A stretch of DNA of 5,251 nucleotides from Polyangia bacterium. Its GTDB lineage: Bacteria > Myxococcota_A > Polyangia > Polyangiales > Polyangiaceae. The stretch is taken from NCBI GenBank assembly GCA_030433055.1, contig JAUILJ010000639.1:1-5251 (forward strand), read 5' to 3'. The notes under the pieces were generated by a model, which was given only the letters and a program-made list of their open reading frames with translations, was not told where the DNA came from and did no database searches. The first letter of the stretch is position 1. Every line of letters starts with the position of its first letter. The translations under genes were made by a program, and so were the position numbers. Shown here one piece after another: positions 1-5,251 of the stretch.

Positions 1-942
1 CCTGACGAGGTCGTGCTCCTGGAGTCGCTGACCGTCCAGATGGGAGTCGTGATCGAGAACTCTCGAGTTTACCAACGGCTGCAGGAGCGAGACCGGCTCG
101 CAGCTCTCGGTCAGATGGCCGCAGGACTCGCGCACGAGATCAAGAATCCCCTCGGAGCCATCAAGGGAGCGGCCCAGCTACTGAATGAACCCGTGGCAGG
201 AGAGCAGTCGGCGGTCGATGCGGAGTTCCTCGGCATCATCCTCGAGGAAGTCGAGCGCCTGGATCGCGTAGTTGGTTCAGTGCTCGATTACGCACGCCCT
301 TCCAAGTCGAACCTCGGTACGACGGATATCAACTCGGTCGTCCTGCGGACGCTCCAGCTGCTTCGCTCTGACACCCCCGACAGCTGCGACTTGGTCGGGA
401 ACCTGGACGAGCACCTGCCGTTGGTCCGCGCGGACGCGGAGCACTTGCGTCAGGTGTTGATCAACCTGGTGAAGAACGCCGTCCAGGCCGGTGCGGAGCG
501 TGTGGAGCTCGCGACGCGGCCAGCGCGGGACAATCGTGTGCTCGGAGAGGCCAGCGAGCAGGACGTGGGCTGGGTGGAGCTAGTCGTGGTCGACAACGGT
601 CCGGGGATCGTGCCGAAACTCATGGACAAGCTCTTCCTGCCGTTCTTCACGACGAAGGACAAGGGTACGGGCTTGGGCTTGGCGATCAGTCAGCGACTGG
701 TTCAAGAGATGGGGGGCACGCTGAGTGCGGCCTCGGATGAGAGCGGCGCCCGCTTTACCATCACGCTGCCGGCCACCGGCAAGGACTCGGTCAGTCTGGT
801 CCCGCCGCCCCGCACCGCCGAGGACTCGAGCGCGCGACTTGGGCCGCCCAGTGAGAGCCCGGGCCGCCGTGTCGCTCTCGGCAGCCCGGATGGCCGTCGC
901 GACCGGCTCGGGAGCGTGGACGATCTGGTGCCCGAGAGCTGA
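1..942 (+). CDS. GAF-linked sensor histidine kinase, C-terminal part (5' end outside window)
   Basis: The frame is open from the first base, so the gene starts upstream; the GTG at 13 is probably internal. The first ~20 codons (LTVQMGVVIENSRVY) look like the last helix of a GAF domain running into a signalling helix. The HisKA dimerisation domain follows, with the H-box HEIKNPLG; the phospho-acceptor His codon is at 133-135. The HATPase_c domain has an N-box (LINLVKNA, key Asn at 475-477), a G1 box (DNGPGI, Asp at 592-594), an F-box (FLPFFTTK) and a G2 box (GTGLGLA, from 664). All residues needed for ATP binding and autophosphorylation are visible, so the enzyme should be active and phosphorylate a response regulator not seen here. 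The H-box and catalytic core resemble NtrB-type kinases. No transmembrane segment lies in the visible part, so localisation cannot be judged. After the ATPase domain ends (near 780) there is an unusual ~53-residue Pro/Arg/Ser-rich tail. The family call is secure; the signal and partner are unknown. Confidence 0.95.
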   Translation, partial: PDEVVLLESLTVQMGVVIENSRVYQRLQERDRLAALGQMAAGLAHEIKNPLGAIKGAAQLLNEPVAGEQSAVDAEFLGIILEEVERLDRVVGSVLDYARPSKSNLGTTDINSVVLRTLQLLRSDTPDSCDLVGNLDEHLPLVRADAEHLRQVLINLVKNAVQAGAERVELATRPARDNRVLGEASEQDVGWVELVVVDNGPGIVPKLMDKLFLPFFTTKDKGTGLGLAISQRLVQEMGGTLSAASDESGARFTITLPATGKDSVSLVPPPRTAEDSSARLGPPSESPGRRVALGSPDGRRDRLGSVDDLVPES

Positions 943-1178
943 CTTACTGATGTATCTCACCCCCAACCCGAACTCCTGGGACGTACCGAGAACGCCTGCC
1001 GATTCGAAGGCGAGGGGAATCGCGAGGGGAGTCAGAGTGGCGTTCTGTCTCGACGCGGTACGCTCAGTGGAGGCTAGAGTCCTGTATGCGGGGAGCCGAC
1101 CGGACTTACAAACCCAGCGCTGCGGGCCGAGCCCCCTGGAGGGCAGGGCGCAGAGCGAGCTTTGCGACGCGTGAGCGC
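943..1178. other. Intergenic stretch with no convincing gene
   Basis: This lies between the kinase stop and the candidate promoter of the FHA gene. A reading frame runs across it from inside the kinase gene (725-1174, plus), but its product has no recognisable motif and an irregular composition, so I treat it as a shadow. No strong rho-independent terminator follows the kinase. The only structure noted is a short direct repeat at 1010-1030. Confidence 0.5.
1010..1030. repeat. Short tandem direct repeat GCGAGGGGA x2
   Basis: The 9-mer GCGAGGGGA occurs at 1010-1018 and again at 1022-1030, a 12-base period. It is exact but short and in GC-rich DNA. It could be part of a regulator site or chance; no function is assigned. 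Confidence 0.4.
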
Positions 1179-1208
1179 TTGACCCTATCTATCCTGAATG
1201 CCTATCCT
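1179..1208 (+). promoter_or_regulatory. Candidate sigma70-like promoter of the FHA gene
   Basis: TTGACC at 1179-1184 matches the -35 consensus TTGACA at five of six bases. TATCCT at 1203-1208 matches TATAAT at four of six, with an 18-base spacer. The implied transcription start near 1214-1216 would give a leader of about 25 bases before the GTG at 1241. The stretch is visibly less GC-rich than its surroundings. The heptamer CTATCCT is present twice (1189-1195 and 1202-1208), 13 bases apart, the second overlapping the -10. Supported by motif match only. Confidence 0.45.
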
Positions 1209-1240
1209 TTTGATCCTCGTACACGCGTCTTGGGGCGGGT

Positions 1241-2242
1241 GTGGGGCTGAGCTCCAGCATGGCAATGGCCGACAGAATCGCGCCCAGTTCTAGCGGCTCG
1301 CAGTCTCCGTCAGGAGGAGGGGGGCTCGCCCTCCGTTTCATCTCTGGCAAGTACCAGGGGGGGGAGTTCCCCCTGGAGAGTGACCGCGAGATCTACATCG
1401 GACGCTCCAGTGATCTGGAGATGGTGCTCGTCGAGGAAATGGTCTCGCGGAAGCACGCACGCATCACCGTGCGTGGCACCGAGATCACCATCCAGGACTT
1501 GGGGTCGACCAACGGCACCTTCGTCAACGGCGAGAAGATCGAGCAGGCGAGCCTGAAGGAAGGCGACCGCGTGCTGATTGGCACCAGCATCTTGAAGGTG
1601 GTGTCCACCACGGGCTCGCAGGCTGGCATTCGGGTCCCGCCCGGAGGCATGGCGAGCGCCGGTCGCAATCGCACCATGGCGGGGGGCGATGAAGGCCCGC
1701 GCATGAGCGGGGCGATCGAAGAGGTACCGCTACCGGACTTGCTTCAGCTCTTTGGCACCTCGCGCAAGAGCGGTGTGCTGGTGGTCAGCACCGAGCACAA
1801 CGCGGGGCGCATTCACCTCAAGCAGGGCATCGTGCACTTCGCGAGCATCGACTCGAGCCCCGATCTCCCGGGCCTGAAGGCGATCTACCGCATGCTTACG
1901 TGGCAACGCGGTCTGTTCCAGCTGGACCCACCGGAGGATCGCAACTTCGACAACCCACTCGATCTCCCGGTGCAGGAGATCTTGATGGAGGCGTTCCGTC
2001 AGCAGGATGAGTTCGGTGTGCTGCGGGAAAAGCTGCCTGCGAGCGAAGTCCCGCTCATGCTGTCGGTGCCCTTGGAGCCGCAACTGAGCGATCTGCAGGC
2101 CAAAGAGCTCGATGTGCTGCAGCTCGCGCTCAACTCGCCGGACCTAGGCGCGGTGATGGATCAGAGTGGCTTGTCGGATCTCGAGACTGGCGAGATCGTG
2201 CTCAAGCTGCTGACCAAGAAATACCTCACCTCCGCCGAGTAG
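1241..2242 (+). CDS. FHA domain - DUF4388 (PATAN) protein
   Basis: A cytoplasmic signalling protein of 333 residues. A Ser/Gly-rich leader (1-28) precedes an FHA domain (about 30-112) with all its signature residues: Gly54-Arg55, Ser69 and His72 in SRKH, and Asn91 in GSTNGTF. These bind phosphothreonine peptides, so the likely partners are Ser/Thr-kinase substrates, abundant in myxobacteria. A Gly/Arg linker (about 115-153) leads to a DUF4388/PATAN domain (about 155-260), recognised from its opening MSGAIEEVPLPDLLQLF, the segment KSGVLVV and GRIHLKQGIVHFA. PATAN domains are known in bacterial two-component and gliding/motility-associated proteins. The C-terminal ~70 residues are helical and unassigned. 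No signal peptide or membrane segment is present. The start is uncertain: GTG 1241 has GGGGCGGG just upstream, while in-frame ATGs at 1259 and 1265 lack a clear ribosome-binding site; all lie before the FHA domain. It follows the kinase by ~300 bases on the same strand, but its own promoter is plausible. Confidence 0.92.
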   Translation: MGLSSSMAMADRIAPSSSGSQSPSGGGGLALRFISGKYQGGEFPLESDREIYIGRSSDLEMVLVEEMVSRKHARITVRGTEITIQDLGSTNGTFVNGEKIEQASLKEGDRVLIGTSILKVVSTTGSQAGIRVPPGGMASAGRNRTMAGGDEGPRMSGAIEEVPLPDLLQLFGTSRKSGVLVVSTEHNAGRIHLKQGIVHFASIDSSPDLPGLKAIYRMLTWQRGLFQLDPPEDRNFDNPLDLPVQEILMEAFRQQDEFGVLREKLPASEVPLMLSVPLEPQLSDLQAKELDVLQLALNSPDLGAVMDQSGLSDLETGEIVLKLLTKKYLTSAE

Positions 2243-2243
2243 C

Positions 2244-2273
2244 GCGGCTGAATTGCCGCTCGGTTATTGAGCG
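2244..2273. terminator. Weak overlapping hairpins at the convergent gene junction
   Basis: GCGGC (2244-2248) can pair with GCCGC (2255-2259) around a 6-base loop. Alternatively, CGCTC (2257-2261) can pair with GAGCG (2269-2273) around a 7-base loop. The two stems share bases and exclude each other. They sit between the FHA stop (2240-2242) and the stop of the opposite-strand lipoprotein (2264-2266). Stems are only 5 bp and no T-tract follows on either strand, so termination here is tentative. Confidence 0.25.
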
Positions 2274-2893
2274 CGATCGGTCGTGGCTTCGTCGGTCGGG
2301 TCCACCAGCTCGCAGACGTAGAGTTCATAGCGCCTACGGTTCAGGTGTCCGTAGCGACCGGGCTTGGAGAGCCGCCCACGGACCTTGACCCGCGCCATGA
2401 ACGGGTAGGTCCGCAGGCGCCCCATGACATCAGCCGTGCCAGTCAGCCAGACGTCGCGGTGGCCCTGAAACGAGATGGTGCTGACTTCCAGCTGGTGCCG
2501 ATACACCCCTTCGAAGAGCTGGAGTTCCCCTGCGCACGTTCGGTGCGCGGACCCAGGCGTGACCCGCGAAGAAGCAGAACTTGGCTTCTCGGACCCTTCG
2601 CTCGGTTCTGCTGGGGCTGCCGTGTCTGGTGCGGGTGTTCCCGATGAGACCGCAGTTGGCTTCGCTGCAGGCGCTGAAGAGGCCGATGATGGCGGCACGG
2701 CACTGGCCTCCACTGAGCGGGCGCGCGCTGCCTGGGGCGCCGCGGGCTCTGGGGGCTGTGAAGCGCTGCTGCAGCCTGCATTCAGGAACGCCAGAAAACT
2801 CACCCACCTCAGGATCGGGTATCGGCGAGAGTTGCTCTCTGGATATTGGTTTGCTGCCGCCACTGTAATTACCGTGCGGCTATTGTACTTCAT
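2264..2893 (-). CDS. Predicted lipoprotein with Pro/Ala/Ser-rich linker and small C-terminal domain, function unknown
   Basis: I do not recognise a named family. From ATG 2893 the product is 209 residues. Residues 1-41 form a secretion signal: Arg23-Arg24 in SRRYPILR, the short hydrophobic run WVSFLAFL, then a lipobox-like LNAGC with Cys41 as the likely lipidated residue. Asn at -3 is not canonical. Residues 42-118 are a low-complexity Pro/Ala/Ser linker, as seen between membrane anchor and folded domain in outer-membrane lipoproteins. Residues 120-197 form a compact, probably beta-rich domain beginning CAGELQLFEG and ending YELYVCELVD; Cys120 and Cys194 bracket it and could form a disulfide. 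The domain is basic (many Arg, RRRYE). The frame extends upstream to 3046, but that extension (His/Arg/Pro-rich, no signal) looks noncoding. ATG 2893 has only a poor Shine-Dalgarno; GTG 2863 is an alternative. The start overlaps the end of the small ORF 2880-3119 by 14 bases, suggesting translational coupling if that ORF is real. Confidence 0.7.
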   Translation of the reverse strand: MKYNSRTVITVAAANQYPESNSRRYPILRWVSFLAFLNAGCSSASQPPEPAAPQAARARSVEASAVPPSSASSAPAAKPTAVSSGTPAPDTAAPAEPSEGSEKPSSASSRVTPGSAHRTCAGELQLFEGVYRHQLEVSTISFQGHRDVWLTGTADVMGRLRTYPFMARVKVRGRLSKPGRYGHLNRRRYELYVCELVDPTDEATTDRAQ

Positions 2894-3119
2894 TCTCGGT
2901 CTGTGGTGCGCGCTTCGATGGTTCTGGCGTCCGCGGCGCCGGTGGGATGTTGGAGGATGGATCGGGGGGAGAGGAGCGCTGGTCGCCCCGTTGCCCCGGT
3001 CGCGCTGCCCCGGTTCGTGAGTCAGGTGCTGGGACCTTGAGAGCACCTGCCCTGCAGATGGCCAACACGCTCAGCAGAAGAATCAGATGTCGTTGCAGCG
3101 CTTCACGAGCACGCGGCAT
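2880..3119 (-). CDS. Possible small secreted Pro-rich protein (79 aa), hypothetical
   Basis: From ATG 3119 the product opens with a basic segment (MPRAREALQRH), a hydrophobic core (LILLLSVLAI) and CRAGA, a plausible signal peptide or membrane anchor. The remaining ~50 residues are Pro/Ser/Arg-rich and probably disordered. An ATG at 3149 adds ten residues (MAWLADKICT), which weakens the signal shape, so 3119 is preferred; neither has a good Shine-Dalgarno. Its TAG stop (2880-2882) overlaps the ATG of the downstream lipoprotein (14 shared bases), as in a coupled two-gene unit. Against it: third codon positions are only modestly GC-rich compared with the surrounding real genes, and no family is recognised. 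It could instead be the leader region of the lipoprotein gene. Function unknown. Confidence 0.35.
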   Translation of the reverse strand: MPRAREALQRHLILLLSVLAICRAGALKVPAPDSRTGAARPGQRGDQRSSPPDPSSNIPPAPRTPEPSKRAPQTENEVQ

Positions 3120-3198
3120 AGTGCAGATCTTGTCGGCCAACCATGCCATTCATTGCAGTTCGGGTGAGCGCTGACTAGAACCGGTGCTGGAGGTTCTG
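3120..3198. promoter_or_regulatory. Divergent intergenic region between the lipoprotein unit and the monooxygenase gene
   Basis: These ~79 bases separate two diverging starts (3119 minus, 3199 plus) and must carry promoters or operators for at least the plus-strand gene if it is first in its operon. No convincing sigma70 boxes are seen. TTGCAG (3153-3158) and TAGAAC (3176-3181) have a 17-base spacer but match poorly and would leave a leader of only about 10 bases. A regulator of aromatic catabolism could bind here, but no clear palindrome supports one. Confidence 0.3.
3189..3193 (+). promoter_or_regulatory. Ribosome binding site deciding the start of the monooxygenase fusion
   Basis: A perfect GGAGG core lies five bases before GTG 3199. 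It selects this GTG over the in-frame GTG at 3184, and places the start directly before the Rossmann strand (DVVCVGGGPAG), as is usual in this family. Confidence 0.8.
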
Positions 3199-5251
3199 GT
3201 GGACGTCGTTTGTGTTGGAGGTGGCCCCGCTGGGCTCTATTTCGCCGCGCTGCTCAAGCAGTCCCACCCTGAAGCGCGGGTGCGTGTCTACGAGCGCAAC
3301 CGGGCCGACGACACCTTCGGGTTTGGCGTCGTGTTCTCCGATCGCACGATGGACAACCTGCGGGAGGCGGATGAGCCCAGTCAGGCAGCGATCACCCAGA
3401 GCTTCGCGCACTGGGACGACATCGATATTCATTACCGTGGGGAAGTCATAACCTCGGTGGGCCATGGCTTCGCTGGGATGAGCCGCAAGCGCCTGCTGAG
3501 TATCCTCCAGGACCGCGCCGAGGAGCTGGGAGTCGAGCTGGTGTTCGAGCACGACGTGGACGATGTCCAGCAGTTCTACGACGCGGATTTGGTGATCGCC
3601 GCCGACGGTATCAACAGCCAAATTCGCACCAAGCTCGCGAGCGACTTCGCGCCCGACGTGGATGACCGGCCCAACCGCTTCGTCTGGCTGGGGACGACGT
3701 TCCCCTTCGGCGCGTTCACCTTCTACTTCAAGCGCAACGAACACGGCTTGTTCCGTGTCCACGCCTATCGCTACGCGGAGGACAGCTCGACCTTCATCGT
3801 GGAGTGTACCGAGGAGGCTTGGAAGGCAGCAGGCTTCGACGATGTGACGGAGGAGCAAACCATCGCCTACATGGAGCGCCTGTTCGCTGAGGAGCTGAAG
3901 GGCCACCGCCTGGTAGGAAACAAGAGCGTGTGGCGTCACTTCGCCACGGTGAAGAACGGCAAGTGGTGGACCAGGCTGACACGAGGTGGACAGCCTGGCG
4001 CCCACGTCGTGCTGCTGGGGGACGCGTTGCACACGGCGCACTTTTCGATCGGCTCGGGTACCAAGCTGGCGCTCGAAGACGCGATCGATCTCCACCAGGC
4101 GCTCGTCCCTCGCTGTTTTGCCGGTGTCGCTGAATCAAACCGTGCGGAAAAAATCTCGGAAGCGCTCGCGGCGTTCGAGGGCACCCGCAAATCCGCCGTC
4201 GCGAGCATCCAGCGCTCAGCGCAAGTGAGCCTCGAGTGGTTCGAGAACACCGAGCGCTACATGGAGCTCGAGCCGCTACAGTTTGCCTTCAGCCTGCTCA
4301 CTCGGAGTCTGCGCGTGAACCACGCGAACCTCCGCCTTCGGGATCCTGAGCTGACCGGGCGCGTCGATCGCTGGGTCGCATCTCAAGCAGCGCGCCAAGC
4401 GGGTGTCCCAGCGGTAGCACCGGACGTGCCGCCTATGTTCACGCCGCTGAAGCTCCGGGAGTTGGTGCTGCCCAATCGCGTGGGCGTCTCTCCAATGTGC
4501 CAGTACTCCGCGGACGACGGCCTGATCGGTGACTGGCACTTGGTCCATATCGGTAGCCGCGCGATCGGTGGTGCGGGGTTGATCATGTGCGAGATGACCG
4601 CGGTCAGCCGCGAGGCTCGCATCTCACCAGGTTGCGCCGGTCTGTATACGGCGGAGCACACTGCCGCGTGGAAGCGAATCGTGGAGTTTGCGCGGGCCAA
4701 CTCCAGCGCCAAGCTCGGTATCCAGCTGGGGCACGCTGGCCCCAAAGGCGCGACGGACATGCCGTGGCTGGGTGAGCGGCCTCTGGAGCGCGGCGCGTGG
4801 CCACTCCTGGCGGCCTCTGCGATCCCGTACGATGACCGGAGTCAAACGCCCCACGCGATGACCCGGGCGGAGATGGAACGCACGCTCGATGACTACGTCG
4901 CGGCCGCGCGTCGTGCACTGGAAGCCGACTTCGACTTGCTCGAAGTGCACATGGCTCACGGCTATCTGCTGGCGAGCTTCGTCTCCCCGCTACTGAACCG
5001 ACGCGACGATGAGTATGGAGGCAGCGTCGAGGGGCGGATGCGCTACCCCCTGGAGGTGCTCGACGCGGTGCGCGCGGTGTGGCCGAAGGAGCGACCCCTC
5101 AGTGTGCGCATCTCGGCCTGCGACTGGTACCCCGGAGGTATCACTCCGGAGGACGTAGTGGCGATGGGCCAGCTCCTCAAGGCGCACGGTGTGGACATCA
5201 TAGATGTTTCCACGGGGCAAACAGTTGCGGGGCAGCGACCTGAGTATGGGC
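3199..5251 (+). CDS. Bifunctional flavin monooxygenase / old yellow enzyme: 2-aminobenzoyl-CoA (or salicylyl-CoA) 5-hydroxylase/reductase, 3' end outside window
   Basis: One frame stays open for 684 codons to the right edge; the family is usually somewhat longer (roughly 770-790 residues), so about 90-100 residues are missing. Residues 1-385 are a PHBH-type FAD monooxygenase: GGGPAG at 7-12, FAD-ribose Glu32, the family-typical DTFGFGVVFSD, ADG at 135-137, FVWLGTTFPFGAFTFYFK, and the second FAD motif LLGDALHTAHFSIGSGTK with Asp275. A linker (about 386-412) leads to an old yellow enzyme barrel of the YqjM type: Cys434 and Tyr436 in SPMCQYS, Gln509 in QLGHAG, substrate-binding His584 and His587, Tyr589, NRRDDEYGG and Arg637. 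Both active sites look intact. In the characterised Azoarcus enzyme (AbmG) the first half hydroxylates the ring of 2-aminobenzoyl-CoA at C5 using O2 and NAD(P)H, and the second half reduces it to a non-aromatic ketone-type CoA ester. Relatives are annotated as salicylyl-CoA 5-hydroxylases, so substrate is undecided between anthraniloyl-CoA and salicylyl-CoA. A soluble cytoplasmic enzyme. Neighbouring CoA ligase or beta-oxidation genes would be expected to the right. Confidence 0.95.
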   Translation, partial: MDVVCVGGGPAGLYFAALLKQSHPEARVRVYERNRADDTFGFGVVFSDRTMDNLREADEPSQAAITQSFAHWDDIDIHYRGEVITSVGHGFAGMSRKRLLSILQDRAEELGVELVFEHDVDDVQQFYDADLVIAADGINSQIRTKLASDFAPDVDDRPNRFVWLGTTFPFGAFTFYFKRNEHGLFRVHAYRYAEDSSTFIVECTEEAWKAAGFDDVTEEQTIAYMERLFAEELKGHRLVGNKSVWRHFATVKNGKWWTRLTRGGQPGAHVVLLGDALHTAHFSIGSGTKLALEDAIDLHQALVPRCFAGVAESNRAEKISEALAAFEGTRKSAVASIQRSAQVSLEWFENTERYMELEPLQFAFSLLTRSLRVNHANLRLRDPELTGRVDRWVASQAARQAGVPAVAPDVPPMFTPLKLRELVLPNRVGVSPMCQYSADDGLIGDWHLVHIGSRAIGGAGLIMCEMTAVSREARISPGCAGLYTAEHTAAWKRIVEFARANSSAKLGIQLGHAGPKGATDMPWLGERPLERGAWPLLAASAIPYDDRSQTPHAMTRAEMERTLDDYVAAARRALEADFDLLEVHMAHGYLLASFVSPLLNRRDDEYGGSVEGRMRYPLEVLDAVRAVWPKERPLSVRISACDWYPGGITPEDVVAMGQLLKAHGVDIIDVSTGQTVAGQRPEYG

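Noticed and set aside
725..1174. 149-codon plus-strand frame bridging the kinase end and the intergenic region
   Set aside because: It begins inside the kinase ATPase domain in another frame, and its product is Arg/Ala/Pro-rich with no motif, typical of a shadow frame.
1393..1704. 103-codon minus-strand frame
   Set aside because: Antisense to the FHA domain and without any recognisable feature.
2475..3020. 181-codon plus-strand frame with a membrane-like segment
   Set aside because: It is antisense to the lipoprotein and small ORF. The hydrophobic part is the complement of the AT-richer signal region; the rest is low-complexity with no motif and no clear ribosome-binding site.
2894..3046. 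N-terminal extension of the lipoprotein to the start at 3046
   Set aside because: The added 51 residues are His/Arg/Pro-rich and would bury the secretion signal internally. They also overlap the small ORF in another frame.
3153..3181. TTGCAG-17-TAGAAC as promoter for the fusion gene
   Set aside because: The matches are weak (3/6 and 4/6), and the implied start would fall almost on the ribosome-binding site.
3175..4095. 306-codon open frame on the minus strand
   Set aside because: It lies wholly antisense to the monooxygenase domain, whose motifs are unmistakable. Long antisense frames are expected opposite GC-rich coding DNA, and its product has no recognisable domain.

Overview
The window is about 5.25 kb of GC-rich DNA. 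The main genes favour G or C at third codon positions. Gene content suggests a myxobacterium (Myxococcota, possibly a Polyangiales-type genome): an FHA protein fused to a DUF4388/PATAN domain, a GAF-type histidine kinase, a Pro/Ala/Ser-rich lipoprotein, and generous intergenic spacing. No marker gene is present, so this assignment is inference.

Layout. (1) Positions 1-942, plus strand: the 3' part of a sensor histidine kinase, cut by the left edge. (2) Positions 943-1240: a gap of about 300 bases with a candidate sigma70-like promoter at its right end. (3) Positions 1241-2242, plus: a complete FHA-DUF4388 protein. (4) A short convergent junction with two small overlapping hairpins. (5) Positions 2264-2893, minus: a predicted lipoprotein with a disordered linker and a small C-terminal domain of unknown function. 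It is preceded by and overlaps a possible small secreted Pro-rich protein (2880-3119, minus). (6) From 3199, plus, to the right edge: one uninterrupted reading frame of 684 codons encoding a flavin monooxygenase fused to an old yellow enzyme. This is the architecture of 2-aminobenzoyl-CoA monooxygenase/reductase and the 'bifunctional salicylyl-CoA 5-hydroxylase/oxidoreductase' family. Its stop codon lies beyond the window.

How they fit together. The left half is signalling: the kinase senses through a GAF module, and the FHA protein reads phosphothreonine. Their adjacency does not prove a shared pathway, and the promoter candidate suggests the FHA gene can be transcribed alone. The right half is metabolic: the fusion enzyme would start aerobic degradation of an ortho-substituted benzoyl-CoA (anthraniloyl-CoA or salicylyl-CoA). 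It diverges from the lipoprotein pair across a gap of about 80 bases. I see no mobile element, CRISPR array, RNA gene or phage feature. The most notable items are the double-flavoenzyme fusion and the overlapping small-ORF/lipoprotein pair of unknown function.
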